From: Cellulomonas sp.
Lineage (GTDB): Bacteria > Actinomycetota > Actinomycetes > Actinomycetales > Cellulomonadaceae
NCBI RefSeq assembly: GCF_017744555.1
Contig: NZ_JAGIBD010000011.1
Span: 55,806-119,805 of the forward strand
Direction of reading: 5' to 3'
DNA: 64,000 nt
Shown piece by piece: positions 17,067 through 27,425 of this stretch (position 1 is the stretch's first letter; each line of letters opens with the position of its first letter). A model generated the notes under the pieces. That model had not been told where the DNA came from. It did not search any database and saw nothing but the letters and a program-made list of their open reading frames with translations. Made by a program: the position numbers and the translations under genes.

Positions 17067-20000
17067 ATGCAACCTGCGCCACGGACGTCCCGTCCGCTCG
17101 CCCTGTTCGTCGCCCTGATCGCCTCGGTCGCGCTCGCCCTCACGGCGGCACCCGCGGCGTGGGGGTCGGTCTCACGCGCCGCGGCCGTGCAGACCGCCGC
17201 CACCGTCCCCGTCGGCCAGGGCGGGTACGTCGCGACACCCGTCGGGCCCACGCCCGAGGGGTGCGACGCGATCGAGACGGACCCGCGATCCTCCCTGACC
17301 GCGGACGCCCCACAAGGCGCGCTCCCGACGAACGACTGGTGGTCGTCGCTGCTGTACAAGCGGCTCGACTGCCGCTGGAGCCAGCCGCTGCACGCGCACC
17401 CGGTGTCGTACCTGCCGTCGGCGGGCGGGCTCGGGTTGTCGTCGACCCGCGTGCCGGTCGTCGGGGGAACCCCCGGCGGGGTCGGTGAGTTCCACTACCC
17501 GTACTCGCAGGACGTCCTCGTGGGCGTCGCGGGCCTGGACGCACCCGAGGTCAAGGTCGCGGGCTGGAGCGACTGGACGGTCACACCGTCGTGGACGGAC
17601 GGGACCCGCTCGCTCACCGCGACCATCGGGCACGGTCTGCCCTTCAGCTGGTACCACGTGAGCGGTGGTGCGGCGACGCTGAGCACCAGCGGGGCCGCCG
17701 TCTGGCTCAAGGACGGACCGACGGTGGGGTTCACCGCAGGCGGCCACGACTACGTGGCGTACGCGCCCACCGGGTCGACGTGGACCGTGCAGGGCGGCAC
17801 GCTGACCAGCACGCTCGCCGGCAAGGGCTACCTGTCGGTCGCGTCGCTCACCACCGGCGCGTCGAGCACCGACGCGGACCGGGTCGCGCAGGCGACGGCG
17901 TTCGCGCCGTACGCGTACGCGGAGGTCACGGGCACCCGGGCCACCTACACCTACGACGAGTCCGCGTCCGTGGTCCGTACCACGTACGCACTCACGACCG
18001 AGGCGAACGAGGGCTCCGCGAAGGGCACCGTCGTCGCGCTCTACCCGCACCAGCAGCAGTACGTCACGAACGCGGGTGGCGGCAGCAAGCTCTCGTCGAC
18101 GTACGTCTCCCCGCGCGGTCCGATGACGGCGTACGTGGGGTCGCAGTCGTTCACGACCGCGACGCCGTTCACCGGCGTCCTGCCCGAGATCCCCGCGGTG
18201 GCGACGAGCACCGGCTCGCTGCGCGCCCGGCTCGACGACCTGCTCGCCGCCGAGAACCCCGACAGCCTGGGCGCGCTCAAGGCCGACACCTACTGGACGG
18301 GCAAGGCCCTCGGCCGCGCGACGCGCATCGTCGAGATCGCCGACCAGCTCGGTGACACGGACGTGCGCGACCGCACGCTCGCGACCATCAAGGCCACGCT
18401 CACCGACTGGTTCACCGCGACGCCCGGCAAGACGGAGCAGGTGTTCGCGTACGACGCGGACTGGGGCACGCTCATCGGCTACCCCGCCTCCTACGGCTCC
18501 GACACCGAGCTCAACGACCACCACTTCCACTACGGCTACTTCGTGGTGGCCGCCGCGACGCTCGCGCGGTTCGACCCCGAGTGGGCCGCGAAGGACGCGT
18601 ACGGCGGGATGGTCGACACGCTCGTGCGCGACGCCAACAGCTACGACCGCACCGAGACGCGGTTCCCGTACCTGCGTGACTTCGACATCTACGCCGGCCA
18701 CGACTGGGCGTCGGGGCACGGCGCGTTCGACGCCGGCAACAACCAGGAGTCCAGCTCCGAGGGCATGAACTTCGCCGCCGGGCTCGTCGAGTGGGGCGAG
18801 GCGACCGGCAACACGACCGTCCGCGACGCAGGCGCGTACCTGTACGCGACGCAGGCCGCCGCGATCCAGGATTACTGGTTCGACGGGTCGGGTGCCATGC
18901 CGCAGGGCTTCGGCCACTCCACGGTCGGGATGGTGTGGGGTGACGGCGCCGCGTACGCCACGTGGTTCAGCGGCGAGCCGGAGATGATCCAGGGCATCAA
19001 CACGTTGCCGGTCACCGGCGGCCACCTGTACCTCGGCCTGCGGCCCGACGACGTCGAGGCCAACTACGCCGAGCTCGTCAAGGCCAACGGCGGTCAGCCG
19101 TCCGTGTGGCAGGACATCCTGTGGAGCTACCTCGCGCTCGCGGACGGGCCGGCGGCGCTGACCAGCCTGCTCGCGAACCCGGGGTACGCGGTCGAGGAGG
19201 GGGAGAGCCGCGCGCACACGCTGCACTGGGTGGCGAACCTCGCGTCGCTGGGTCACGTCGACCCGACGGTGCGTGCGGACCATGCACTCGCGGTCGTGTT
19301 CAAGGCCGCGGCAGGGCGGACGTACGTGGCGTCGAACGTCACGTCGACGCCGCTCACCGTGACGTTCAGCGACGGGACGCTTCTCGCGGTGCCCGCCGGG
19401 AAGACCGTGACGTCCGGGGCCTTCACGTGGAGCGGCGGCGGGGCCCCGGGCGGTCCGACGACCTCGCCGACACCGACACCGACACCGACGCCCACCGAGA
19501 CGCCGACGCCGACGCCCACGGTCACACCGACCCCGACGCCGACCGTCACGCCGACGCCCACGCCGACGTCGACCCGGACGCCGAAGCCGACGCCGACGAA
19601 GACGCCCAAGCCGACCAAGACGCCGAAGCCAACGAAGACGCCGACTCCCACGCCGACCCCGACCGGTCCCCAGCCGAGCGTGTTCACGCGGTACCTCGGC
19701 ACGAACGGCGCACTCGTCGCGCAGCAGCCGACGAGCCCCGCGACGGTGGTCGTCCCGCAGGCGTTCGGGATCGACACGGGCCAGGAGTCACCGAACGCAC
19801 TCGTCTGGACCGCGAGCGGGCTGAACGGCACGCCGACGGGCGCGGGCCCGACGTTCGACGTGGCGCTCGATGCGGGCATGGTCGTCGACAACGGGACCCG
19901 GATCGGGATCTCGTACGACCTCACAGGTGACGGCACGTGGGACCGGGTGGAGATCTACCGGTACTTCGCGACCGACCCGGTCCCCGGGTTCGAGCACCTG

Positions 20001-20147
20001 ACGGAGGCCGTCGGGCTGCAGTCGGCGACCGGCACGCTCGGTGCGCTGCACGGCGGGACCGTCAGGGTCGCGCTGTGGAACGCGATCGGGTCGGGCCCGA
20101 CGAGCGTGGGGGTGCCGGAGACGGTGATCAGGCTGCCGCTGAGCTGA
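17067..20147 (+). CDS. Secreted GH81 endo-1,3-beta-glucanase with C-terminal accessory domain
   Basis: A 1026-residue secreted enzyme. It has an N-terminal signal peptide (hydrophobic stretch residues 11-29, AAPAA region), then a GH81 catalytic region with [12 protein letters not shown], the acidic [10 protein letters not shown] motif (Asp484) and QESSSEGMN (Glu561, Glu565), which carries the predicted catalytic glutamates. A Pro/Thr linker with periodic Lys (about 795-870) leads to a C-terminal domain of about 155 residues, with [21 protein letters not shown], which looks like a carbohydrate-binding module. A CBM56-type assignment is a guess. It should cleave laminarin or fungal beta-1,3-glucan. 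The upstream CRP-like site and dyad suggest carbon control. Confidence 0.9.
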   Translation: MQPAPRTSRPLALFVALIASVALALTAAPAAWGSVSRAAAVQTAATVPVGQGGYVATPVGPTPEGCDAIETDPRSSLTADAPQGALPTNDWWSSLLYKRLDCRWSQPLHAHPVSYLPSAGGLGLSSTRVPVVGGTPGGVGEFHYPYSQDVLVGVAGLDAPEVKVAGWSDWTVTPSWTDGTRSLTATIGHGLPFSWYHVSGGAATLSTSGAAVWLKDGPTVGFTAGGHDYVAYAPTGSTWTVQGGTLTSTLAGKGYLSVASLTTGASSTDADRVAQATAFAPYAYAEVTGTRATYTYDESASVVRTTYALTTEANEGSAKGTVVALYPHQQQYVTNAGGGSKLSSTYVSPRGPMTAYVGSQSFTTATPFTGVLPEIPAVATSTGSLRARLDDLLAAENPDSLGALKADTYWTGKALGRATRIVEIADQLGDTDVRDRTLATIKATLTDWFTATPGKTEQVFAYDADWGTLIGYPASYGSDTELNDHHFHYGYFVVAAATLARFDPEWAAKDAYGGMVDTLVRDANSYDRTETRFPYLRDFDIYAGHDWASGHGAFDAGNNQESSSEGMNFAAGLVEWGEATGNTTVRDAGAYLYATQAAAIQDYWFDGSGAMPQGFGHSTVGMVWGDGAAYATWFSGEPEMIQGINTLPVTGGHLYLGLRPDDVEANYAELVKANGGQPSVWQDILWSYLALADGPAALTSLLANPGYAVEEGESRAHTLHWVANLASLGHVDPTVRADHALAVVFKAAAGRTYVASNVTSTPLTVTFSDGTLLAVPAGKTVTSGAFTWSGGGAPGGPTTSPTPTPTPTPTETPTPTPTVTPTPTPTVTPTPTPTSTRTPKPTPTKTPKPTKTPKPTKTPTPTPTPTGPQPSVFTRYLGTNGALVAQQPTSPATVVVPQAFGIDTGQESPNALVWTASGLNGTPTGAGPTFDVALDAGMVVDNGTRIGISYDLTGDGTWDRVEIYRYFATDPVPGFEHLTEAVGLQSATGTLGALHGGTVRVALWNAIGSGPTSVGVPETVIRLPLS

Positions 20148-20193
20148 CCGACCGCTCAGCTGCTCGACCGCTGACCTGACCCACCGCACGGAC

Positions 20194-20225
20194 GGGCCGC
20201 CGGACCTTCTGAGGACCGGCGGCCC
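20194..20225. terminator. Bidirectional terminator between GH81 gene and exporter operon
   Basis: Perfect 10-bp arms 20194-20203 and 20216-20225 lie between convergent genes. Confidence 0.7.
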
Positions 20226-20247
20226 GGCTGTGCGCGCTGCGGCGGCC

Positions 20248-21489
20248 TCAGGCCGTTCGCAGCGCCTCCGTCGGCGGCACCCGGGCCGCACGCAGCGCGG
20301 GGTACAGCCCGACGAGCGACCCGATGACGAGCGAGCACGCGAGCCCCGCCGCGACCGGCTTCCACGGGACGATCAGCGCCCACCCCTGCGCGCTGGCGTA
20401 CCCCCAGGTCACGGCCACGCCGAGCACGGCGCCGGCGAGCCCGCCGAGCGACGACAGCAGCACCGACTCGACGAGGAACTGCCCGCCGATCGAGCCGCGC
20501 GTAGCCCCGAGCGCCCGGCGCACACCGATCTCCCGGCGGCGCTCCAGCACGGACACGACCATGACGTTCGCGATCCCGACACCGCCGACGAGCAGCGCGA
20601 CACCGCCGAGGCCGAGAGCCAGCAGCGTGAACGACCGGGTCGCGGCGTCCTGCGCGGCGAGCGCGTCGGACGGGCGGGACACCCGGACCTCGTCGGGCGC
20701 CGACGGGTTCGCGGTCCGGGCGAGCAGCGCGCGCGTGGCCACGACCTGGTCGGGATCGACCCGCACGTACACGCCGGAGGGCGGCAGGTCGTCGTCGGAG
20801 ACCGCATCGGCGACCGTCGTCCCGATGATCGCCGCGGAGTCCAGCTCGGACGCGAGGACGACGGGGTCGAGGATGCCGACGACGGTGAACGGCCGGCTGC
20901 CGATCCACACGTCGACGCCGCCGTCGAGCGGCCCGATCGCGAGCCGTCGCGCGGCCGTCGCGCCGAGCACCACGGCGGGGTAGCGCGAGGTCGCGTCGTC
21001 GAGCCAGCGCCCCTCGCGGAGCGTCGCCGCGACCGTGCCGAGCAGGTCCAGGTCGGCGGCGACGACGCCGATGCCGCTCGTCTCGCTCGTCGGGACCAGC
21101 GCGTTGCGGCGGACGGTCGCGTCGACCTTCCGGACGGCCGCGGCGGACTCGACCGTGGGGATGCGGGCGATCATCCCCACGGACTCGTCGGGCAGCGTCG
21201 CATCGTCCCCCATGACCCCCTGTCCCGGCGCGACGGTGAGCAGGTTGGTGCCGAGCGCGTCGAGCTGCGCCTGCAGGTCGGCGCGCGACGACTCGGACAG
21301 CCCGAGCACGCCGACGAGCGCGGTGATGCCGATCGCGACGCCGAGCGCCGACAGCGCCGTGCGGCCCTTGCGGACCGTGAGCCCGCGCGCGCCGAGCCGC
21401 AGCCGGTCGCCCGCGGACATGCGGCGCACGACGGTCCGGGCGTCGGGCGTCGGGTGCGCGACCCGCGGCCCGACCTCGGTGCGGGTCAC
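20248..21489 (-). CDS. MacB-type ABC transporter permease
   Basis: A 413-residue protein with one N-terminal membrane segment ([20 protein letters not shown]), a large extracytoplasmic domain and three C-terminal segments: the MacB/FtsX layout (MacB_PCD then FtsX domain). The [19 protein letters not shown] coupling motif is intact. Starts at a GTG overlapping the ATPase stop. It should form a mechanotransmission exporter with the ATPase and adaptor in the same operon; the cargo is unknown. Confidence 0.88.
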   Translation of the reverse strand: MTRTEVGPRVAHPTPDARTVVRRMSAGDRLRLGARGLTVRKGRTALSALGVAIGITALVGVLGLSESSRADLQAQLDALGTNLLTVAPGQGVMGDDATLPDESVGMIARIPTVESAAAVRKVDATVRRNALVPTSETSGIGVVAADLDLLGTVAATLREGRWLDDATSRYPAVVLGATAARRLAIGPLDGGVDVWIGSRPFTVVGILDPVVLASELDSAAIIGTTVADAVSDDDLPPSGVYVRVDPDQVVATRALLARTANPSAPDEVRVSRPSDALAAQDAATRSFTLLALGLGGVALLVGGVGIANVMVVSVLERRREIGVRRALGATRGSIGGQFLVESVLLSSLGGLAGAVLGVAVTWGYASAQGWALIVPWKPVAAGLACSLVIGSLVGLYPALRAARVPPTEALRTA

Positions 21490-22181
21490 GACGTCACCAC
21501 CGCGGGGCACGAGTCGTGCTCCACGCGGCCGTCGCGCATCGACACGACCCGCGGCAGCCGCCCGGCGATGTGCTCGTCGTGCGTGACGACGACGATCGTC
21601 GCACCCTCGTCGTGCAGCCGGTCGAACAGGTCGAGCACCGCCGCGCCGGACGCCTGGTCGAGGTTCCCCGTGGGCTCGTCGGCCAGCAGGATGCGCGGCG
21701 CGTGCACGAGCGCGCGGGCGACGGCGACGCGCTGGCACTCGCCGCCGGACAGCTCCCCGGGCGTGTGCCGGGCCCGGGCGCCGAGGCCGACGCGGTCGAG
21801 CGCCTCGCGGGCCCGCCGGAGCCGGTCGGGCCGGCGGACGCCCTGGTACAGCAGCCCGTCCGCGACGTTCTCCAGCGCGGACCGCCCGTCCAGCAGGAAG
21901 AACTGCTGGAACACGAACCCGAGGTGCACCGCCCGGACCCGGGACAGGGCGGCGTCCGACATCGCCGTGACGTCGTCGCCCGCGAGCCGCACGCGCCCCG
22001 TCGAAGGCCGGTCGAGCGCGCCCATCACGTGGAGCAGCGTCGACTTGCCTGAGCCCGACGGCCCGACGACCGCCATGTAGTCGCCGGCCTCGACGCCGAG
22101 GTCGAGGTCGTGCAGCACCGTGAGCGCGGCCGGGCCTGCACCGTACGTCTTGGTGACGCCCTGCAGGTCGAGGACCCTCAT
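21486..22181 (-). CDS. MacB/LolD-type ABC transporter ATPase
   Basis: A 231-residue ATPase: Walker [11 protein letters not shown]-loop [18 protein letters not shown], signature [15 protein letters not shown], Walker [13 protein letters not shown] and the H-loop VVVVTHDEH. All features match the LolD/MacB subfamily. Its ATG overlaps the stop of the adaptor gene upstream (ATGA), and its stop overlaps the permease start. Confidence 0.93.
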   Translation of the reverse strand: MRVLDLQGVTKTYGAGPAALTVLHDLDLGVEAGDYMAVVGPSGSGKSTLLHVMGALDRPSTGRVRLAGDDVTAMSDAALSRVRAVHLGFVFQQFFLLDGRSALENVADGLLYQGVRRPDRLRRAREALDRVGLGARARHTPGELSGGECQRVAVARALVHAPRILLADEPTGNLDQASGAAVLDLFDRLHDEGATIVVVTHDEHIAGRLPRVVSMRDGRVEHDSCPAVVTS

Positions 22182-23233
22182 GGCGTGACCACCACCTCGT
22201 CGCCCTCGGCGACGTCGCCACCGGTCAGCTCGACGTCGGTGCCGGCGAACGCACCGGTCGTGACCTGCACGTACCGCGTGGAGCCGTCGTCGAGCACCTT
22301 CTCGACGCCGTGCCCACCTGTGGTCAGCGCGACGAGCGCGGTGACCGGGACGACGAGCACGTCGGTCGCGACGACCTGGTCGAGCACCACCTGCACGGGA
22401 GCGCCCTCGAGCAGTGCCGCGACCGCGTCGCCGGTGGCGGTGACCGAGACGTCGAGCTGCTGCTGGTCGTCGGTCGTGACGAGCTCCACGGCGGACACCG
22501 TGCCGTCGGTCGTCGTCCCGTCGGGCAGCGTGAGGTGCGCGGTCGCCCCCACGGGCGCGAGCGCCGCCTGGCTGGTACGCAGCGCGCACGAGACGAGCAT
22601 CTGCGTCCCGCCCACGCCGAGCACCTCCTTGCCCGGCTCGACCGGGGCGCCGAGCTCGACGAGGTGCTCCGCGACGCGCACGTCCTGCGGCGTGAACACG
22701 ACGTCACCGAGCGTCACGGTCCCGGTCTGCGTCTCACCGAGCGCCTTCTGCCACCGCTTGACCGCGGTGGTCGTCGCGGACGTCCAGTCCTGGTCGACCG
22801 TGAGGCCGAGCCCCGTCGTGTAGCCGAGGTCGACGAGCGCCTGCTCGAGCTGCTGCACGTCGGCGCCGTCGGTGGACGACGGGCCGAGGTCCCGCCAGGC
22901 GGGCAGCGCACCCGCGAGCCGGATGACGGGCCGGGTGTCGACGGCGTAGAGGACGCCGCCCTGGCCGACCGTGCTGCCGACGGCGGCCAGCGCTGTCACC
23001 GTGCCCGAGCCGCGGGCCTCGACGGGGATGGTCTCCCCGTGGCCGAGCTCGCACGCGGTCGTCGTGCTCGAGACGAGGTCGGACCGCGTGATGGTCGCGG
23101 TCGGGCGGGTCGCCGACGCCGACGGGGACGCCGACGCGTCCGACGCGGGGTCGGCGGGGGAGCCGCACGCCGCGAGCAGGCCACCGACGGCGAGCAGCAC
23201 GAGCGCAGGGACGAGACGCGGGGTGGTCGTCAC
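22178..23233 (-). CDS. Adaptor lipoprotein with peptidoglycan-binding domain (HlyD-like)
   Basis: A 351-residue lipoprotein (lipobox LLAAC). After a biotinyl-lipoyl-like strand ([22 protein letters not shown]) it has a PG_binding_1 module ([17 protein letters not shown] ... [13 protein letters not shown]), then a beta-rich HlyD/MFP region ending with [13 protein letters not shown]. Actinobacteria lack a periplasmic tunnel, so this protein probably ties the MacB-like pump to the cell wall. It is coupled to the ATPase gene. Confidence 0.85.
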   Translation of the reverse strand: MTTTPRLVPALVLLAVGGLLAACGSPADPASDASASPSASATRPTATITRSDLVSSTTTACELGHGETIPVEARGSGTVTALAAVGSTVGQGGVLYAVDTRPVIRLAGALPAWRDLGPSSTDGADVQQLEQALVDLGYTTGLGLTVDQDWTSATTTAVKRWQKALGETQTGTVTLGDVVFTPQDVRVAEHLVELGAPVEPGKEVLGVGGTQMLVSCALRTSQAALAPVGATAHLTLPDGTTTDGTVSAVELVTTDDQQQLDVSVTATGDAVAALLEGAPVQVVLDQVVATDVLVVPVTALVALTTGGHGVEKVLDDGSTRYVQVTTGAFAGTDVELTGGDVAEGDEVVVTP

Positions 23234-23236
23234 AGG

Positions 23237-23848
23237 TCAGCCCTCGTTCGTCGGAGGCTCGATGCCGGCCTGGTCGGCGCACTCCTGGATGTCCTTCTCG
23301 AACTGCGGGTCGCCCGGCTTCGGCTCGCCGGGCGTCGCGGCCCCATCGGGGCTGCGGCGGTGGTGCTGCGTCACGCGGCCGCCGTCGAACTCGGGGTCGG
23401 ACACGTCCCACCCGCGGTCGCGCATGCACTGCGCCTGGTCGAGGAACGCCTGCTTCTCCTCCTCGGACAGCTCGTGCCCGTCGTCCTGCGGCTCGGCCAT
23501 CTCCTGCCACCTGGCGCAGGCGTTCTCGGCCGCCTTCATCTGCTCCTCGGTCAGCCCTTTGCCGTCGACGGTGACCTTCCCGTCGACCGGGTCGGGCACG
23601 TCGACGCCGTGCTCGCGCATGCAGCGCGCCCACTGCAGCATCGCGTCCTCGGGGTCGAGCGACGCGGTCGCCGACGGGGTGCCGGCCGGGTCGGTGCCGT
23701 CCGACGCGCCCGGGAGGGCCGAGGACGGCGTGGGCGCGGTGCACGCGGCGGCGGTGAGCGCGACGCCGAGCGCACCGAGGGCGAGCAGGGCGGAGCGGAG
23801 ACGGGTCCGGCCGGAGCTCCGGGCGGTCGACCGTGCGGCGGTGGTCAT
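23237..23848 (-). CDS. Lipoprotein with paired Cys motifs, first gene of exporter operon
   Basis: A 203-residue lipoprotein (lipobox LTAAAC). The mature part carries two copies of a short motif: ARCMREHGVDVPDP with a following CARWQE, and AQCMRDRGWDVSDPEF with a following CADQAG. These give four cysteines that could form two disulfides. The pattern recurs in actinobacterial lipoproteins next to MacB-like pumps. Function is unknown. It leads the operon and diverges from a two-component system that may control it. Confidence 0.75.
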   Translation of the reverse strand: MTTAARSTARSSGRTRLRSALLALGALGVALTAAACTAPTPSSALPGASDGTDPAGTPSATASLDPEDAMLQWARCMREHGVDVPDPVDGKVTVDGKGLTEEQMKAAENACARWQEMAEPQDDGHELSEEEKQAFLDQAQCMRDRGWDVSDPEFDGGRVTQHHRRSPDGAATPGEPKPGDPQFEKDIQECADQAGIEPPTNEG

Positions 23849-24011
23849 GTGTGGCTCCTCGGGTTCGTCGGGAGGGGACGGCCCCAGCCCACCGCCGCGC
23901 CGGTTCGGCCAGCGTTGGGTCCGAGACCCGCGACTGCCTGCGCGCTTACGCTGGCTGAACACAGCCGGTCCGATGCTGCGCAGACGAGTCCGATCGCGAC
24001 GGAGGTGCTGG

Positions 24012-24674
24012 GTGCGGGTGCTCGTGGCCGAGGACGAGGAGGTCATGGCCGACGCGCTCGCGCGCGGTCTGCGGCGGGCCGGGTACGCCGCCGACGTCGC
24101 CGGGGACGGCGCGACCGCACTCGAGCTCGCGGGCGTGAACCGGTACGACGTCGTGCTGCTCGACCGCGACCTGCCCGTGGTGCACGGGGACGACGTGTGC
24201 CGCGCGCTCGTCGACGCCGGGTCGCCCGCACGGATCCTCATGCTCACCGCCGCCGGAGGTCTCGACCAGAAGGTCGGCGGCTTCGCGCTCGGCGCCGACG
24301 ACTACCTCGCCAAGCCGTTCGCGTTCGCCGAGCTGCTGGCCCGTGTGCAGGCGCTCGCCCGGCGGACCGCGCCCGCGCAGCCGCCCGTGCTGACGACCGG
24401 CGACCTGCGCGTCGACGTCTCCCGGCGTGCGGTGACGCGGGCGGGGCGGCCGGTCGACCTCACGCTCAAGGAGTACGGCGTGCTCGTCGAGCTCGTGCGG
24501 GCCGACGGCGCGGTCGTCTCGGCCGAGGACCTGCTCGAACGCGTGTGGGACGAGCACGCCGACCCGTTCACCAACGCGGTGCGCGTCACGATGGTCGGCC
24601 TGCGGCGCAAGCTGGGCGACCCGCCGGTGATCGAGACCCTGCGGGGCGCGGGCTACCGCGTCGTGGTGCCGTGA
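24012..24674 (+). CDS. Two-component response regulator (OmpR/PhoB type)
   Basis: A 220-residue regulator. The receiver domain has the acidic pocket (AEDEE), phospho-acceptor Asp51 in LLDRDLP, Thr in LTAAG and Lys in LAKPFAF. A winged-helix DNA-binding domain follows (VDLTLKEYGVLVELVRADG ... VTMVGLRRKLGDPPVIETLRGAGYRV). GTG start after GGAGG. A possible -10 (TACGCT, 23947-23952) lies 59 nt upstream. Divergence from the exporter operon suggests that operon is its target. Confidence 0.92.
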   Translation: MRVLVAEDEEVMADALARGLRRAGYAADVAGDGATALELAGVNRYDVVLLDRDLPVVHGDDVCRALVDAGSPARILMLTAAGGLDQKVGGFALGADDYLAKPFAFAELLARVQALARRTAPAQPPVLTTGDLRVDVSRRAVTRAGRPVDLTLKEYGVLVELVRADGAVVSAEDLLERVWDEHADPFTNAVRVTMVGLRRKLGDPPVIETLRGAGYRVVVP

Positions 24675-25801
24675 GGCGCTCGCTGAGCGTGCGGTGGCGG
24701 CTCACGCTGTTCTACACGCTCGTCGTCGCGGTCTCGGGTGCCGTGCTGCTCGCGCTCGTCTACGGGCTCGTCACGCAGGCGCAGCGCCGCAGCGTGCACG
24801 TGGAGCAGCACACGCTGCCCGGCGCCGGCGTGGAGATGGGCGCACCGCCCCCGCCGACCGTCACCGAGGTCCGCGAGGACGCCATCGGCTCCACGATGGA
24901 CCAGCTGCTGCGGAACTCCTGGCTCGGCCTCGTGCTCGTCACGGGGGCGTCGGTGGGCATCGGGTGGCTCGTCGCGGGCCGCGTGCTCGCGCCCGTGCAC
25001 ACCATCACCGCGCGCGCGCAGCGGATCTCGGCGGACTCCCTCGACGAGCGGATCGCGCTCGGCGGACCCCGCGACGAGCTCCGCGAGCTCGCCGACACGT
25101 TCGACGCGCTGCTCGCCCGCGTCCAGCAGACCGTGAGCTCCGAGCGGCGGCTGGTCGCGACGATGTCCCACGAGCTGCGCACGCCGCTCGCCAACCAGCA
25201 GGCCGCGCTCGACGTCGCCCTCGCGGACCCGGACGCGTCCGCGGGGGAGCTGCGCGCCGCGGGGTCGACCGCCCTGGACCAGAGCCGCCGCGCGGCCCTC
25301 ACCATCGATGCGCTCCTCGTGCTGGCCCGCGCACAGTCCGGCGAGGCCGTCGGTCCGCCCGTGCCCGTCGACCTGCGGGCGGTCGTCACCGAGGCCGTCG
25401 ACCAGGTCCGCCGGGACGACGACGGACTGACCTGGGACGTGCGGCTCACCGACGTCACCGTGCCCGGCGAGCCCGCCCTGCTCGGCCGCGCGGTCGCGAA
25501 CCTCGTGCACAACGCGGCCCACCACAACGTCCCGGGCGGCCGCGTGTCCGTCGCGCTGCAGCCCGGCCCCGACGGTGCGCGCGTCGTCGTCGCGAACAGC
25601 GGCCCTCCGGTGCCCGCGGACGCCGCGGCGGACCTGGTCCTGCCGTTCCGGCGCGGGTCGGCCGACCGCACGACGAACGGCAGCGGCGTGGGGCTGGGCC
25701 TGACGGTCGTCCGTGCCGTCGCCGACCACCACGGCGGCAGGCTCGTCCTCGACCCCGGTGCGGAGGGCGGGCTCGTCTGCGAGCTGTGGCTCCCGGCGTG
25801 A
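24671..25801 (+). CDS. Sensor histidine kinase
   Basis: A 376-residue membrane kinase coupled to the regulator by GTGA. Two membrane segments (about residues 12-34 and 83-103) flank a short Pro-rich extracytoplasmic loop of about 50 residues. HAMP follows, then the H-box ATMSHELRTPL with His167, N-box NLVHNAAHHN and G-box GSGVGLGLTVV. The small sensor loop suggests detection of an envelope or membrane-active signal. Confidence 0.91.
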   Translation: MRRSLSVRWRLTLFYTLVVAVSGAVLLALVYGLVTQAQRRSVHVEQHTLPGAGVEMGAPPPPTVTEVREDAIGSTMDQLLRNSWLGLVLVTGASVGIGWLVAGRVLAPVHTITARAQRISADSLDERIALGGPRDELRELADTFDALLARVQQTVSSERRLVATMSHELRTPLANQQAALDVALADPDASAGELRAAGSTALDQSRRAALTIDALLVLARAQSGEAVGPPVPVDLRAVVTEAVDQVRRDDDGLTWDVRLTDVTVPGEPALLGRAVANLVHNAAHHNVPGGRVSVALQPGPDGARVVVANSGPPVPADAAADLVLPFRRGSADRTTNGSGVGLGLTVVRAVADHHGGRLVLDPGAEGGLVCELWLPA

Positions 25802-25820
25802 CCTCAGCAGGCCGCGCACG

Positions 25821-26324
25821 TCACGACGGAGCCTCGACCCGTCGCAGGATCTCGTCCACGACCTCGCGGACGGGCGGTGACGCGTCGACGACCCAGCCGT
25901 CCGGCACCGCGCCCGGCGCCCGGTGCATCCGCACGACGTCCGCACGCTCCTCGGGCCGCGCGCCGAAGTCGGTCGGGTCCACGCGCACGCGTTCCGCGAT
26001 CCGTCGCAGCACCGTGGCGAGGTCCACGTCGAGCACGAACACACCGTCGAGCAGGTCGACGAACGAGGCGAAGTTCCGGGACCCGCCGCAGAGGAACGTG
26101 ACCGGCGAGCCCCGGTCGGCGACCAGAGCGCGGACCTTCGCGACGTCCCAGACGTGATGCTCGTACGACGCGCCCGGGGTGGGCTCCCCGGTCACCGGAT
26201 CGCCCTGGTACGCGAGCACCCGGTCGCCGTGGACCACGTGGTAGCCCCTGCGCTGCAGCTCCTCGGCGACGGCGGTCTTGCCGGTGCCCGAGCCGCCCTC
26301 GACGAGGTAGTTCCTGACGCCCAT
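25821..26324 (-). CDS. P-loop nucleoside/nucleotide kinase-like protein
   Basis: A 167-residue protein starting MGVRNYLVEGGSGTGKTAVAEEL, where GGSGTGKT is the P-loop. GYHVVHGDRVLAYQ and LRRIAERVRVDPTDFG would form the acceptor and lid regions. It resembles shikimate/adenylate-kinase-like small kinases; the substrate is unknown. The start is fixed by a -10 hexamer 7 nt upstream. Convergent with the sensor kinase gene. Confidence 0.72.
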   Translation of the reverse strand: MGVRNYLVEGGSGTGKTAVAEELQRRGYHVVHGDRVLAYQGDPVTGEPTPGASYEHHVWDVAKVRALVADRGSPVTFLCGGSRNFASFVDLLDGVFVLDVDLATVLRRIAERVRVDPTDFGARPEERADVVRMHRAPGAVPDGWVVDASPPVREVVDEILRRVEAPS

Positions 26325-26331
26325 CGACCGG

Positions 26332-26337
26332 ACCGTA
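26332..26337 (-). promoter_or_regulatory. -10 TACGGT, leaderless start of P-loop kinase gene
   Basis: On the minus strand TACGGT lies 7 nt before the ATG at 26324, with no ribosome site. Confidence 0.55.
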
Positions 26338-26349
26338 CTCGCGCCCGCG

Positions 26350-26435
26350 TGGTGCGGGAGACGGGATTTGAACCCGCACGCCCTCTCGGGCACCAGGACC
26401 TAAACCTGGCGTGGCTGCCGTTTCACCACTCCCGC
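26350..26435 (-). tRNA. tRNA-Leu (anticodon UAG)
   Basis: The acceptor stem GCGGGAG/CTCCCGC closes fully. The anticodon loop TTTAGGT gives UAG, and a long variable arm of the class II type is present. The T-loop reads GTTCAAATCC, and CCA appears to be encoded (26350-26352). Confidence 0.95.
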
Positions 26436-26483
26436 GCGGCCGAGTGTCCCACAGGCACGCCCGTGGGCACCGGATGCCGCCGC

Positions 26484-26951
26484 TCAGGCGACCTTGAGGT
26501 CCCGCCGCAGCTTCGCGACGTGCCCGGTCGCCTTGACGTTGTACTGCGCGAGCTCGACGCGCCCCTCGGGGTCCACGACGACCGTCGAGCGGATCACGCC
26601 GGTCACCGTCTTGCCGTACAGCGACTTCTCGCCCCACGCGCCCCACGCCTCGAGGACGGTGCGGTCGGTGTCGGACGCGAGCGGGAACGTGAGGTGCTCC
26701 TGCTCGACGAACGCCGCGAGCTTCTCGGTGGGGTCGGGGGAGATCCCGACGACGGCGTACCCGGCGCCCTGCAGCGACGCGAGCGAGTCACGGAAGTCGC
26801 ACGCCTGCGTGGTGCACCCCGGGGTCATCGCGGCCGGGTAGAAGTACACGATGACGTGCTGACCGCGCAGGTCGGACAGCGTGACGCTGCCGCCGTCGGC
26901 GGTCGGGAGCGTGAAGTCGGGGGCGAGGTCGCCGACGGCGAGACGAGGCAC
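26484..26951 (-). CDS. bcp: Thiol peroxidase (Bcp/PrxQ peroxiredoxin)
   Basis: A 155-residue thioredoxin-dependent peroxidase. TPGCTTQAC holds the peroxidatic Cys46 and resolving Cys51 five residues apart, the atypical 2-Cys PrxQ arrangement. APDFTLPTADG and GVIRSTVVVDPEG are also conserved. GTG start after a GGAG site. Oxidised enzyme would be recycled by thioredoxin such as the one at 16.4 kb. Confidence 0.94.
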   Translation of the reverse strand: MPRLAVGDLAPDFTLPTADGGSVTLSDLRGQHVIVYFYPAAMTPGCTTQACDFRDSLASLQGAGYAVVGISPDPTEKLAAFVEQEHLTFPLASDTDRTVLEAWGAWGEKSLYGKTVTGVIRSTVVVDPEGRVELAQYNVKATGHVAKLRRDLKVA

Positions 26952-27003
26952 GGGAGCTCCAGACGAGGCGAGGTGGGGACGGCGTCAGCCTACGTCGGCC
27001 GGG

Positions 27004-27009
27004 TACCGT
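27004..27009 (+). promoter_or_regulatory. -10 TACCGT, leaderless start of GroES-like gene
   Basis: TACCGT ends 7 nt before the GTG at 27017. Confidence 0.58.
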
Positions 27010-27016
27010 CGGGCCC

Positions 27017-27358
27017 GTGAGCGCACAGAACACCGACCCCCAAGGGCACCTGCCGATCCGGATGCTCAACGACCGCCTGCTCGTCACGATCGACCGCGAG
27101 ACGGCCGAGCGGCGCTCGTCGTCGGGCATCGTGATCCCCGCCACCGCCGCGGTCGGCAAGCGCCTGTCGTGGGCGGCCGTCGTCGCCGTCGGTCAGCACG
27201 TGCGTCAGGTCGAGGTCGGCGACCGGGTCCTGTTCGACGCCGAGGACCGCGCGGAGGTCGAGCTCGCGGGCACCACCTACCTGCTGCTCAGGGAGAAGGA
27301 CGTGCACGCGGTCGCCGCCCCGGGAACCATCGGGGAGGGAACGGGGTTGTACTTGTAG
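27017..27358 (+). CDS. GroES-family co-chaperonin-like protein
   Basis: A 113-residue protein with the Cpn10 pattern: PIRMLNDRLLVTIDRETAERRSSSGIVIPATA, VVAVGQHVRQVEVGDRVLFDAEDRAEVELAGTTYLLLREKDVHAV. It is somewhat longer than GroES at both ends and is not next to groEL, so it is a divergent paralogue rather than the main co-chaperonin. A clear ribosome site for the next gene follows 53 nt downstream. Confidence 0.82.
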   Translation: MSAQNTDPQGHLPIRMLNDRLLVTIDRETAERRSSSGIVIPATAAVGKRLSWAAVVAVGQHVRQVEVGDRVLFDAEDRAEVELAGTTYLLLREKDVHAVAAPGTIGEGTGLYL

Positions 27359-27425
27359 GCGGCACGGTTGCACCACCGTGCCCATCGTGCTGGGCTGGAC
27401 GACCGAGACAGAAGGAGGAGACGCC

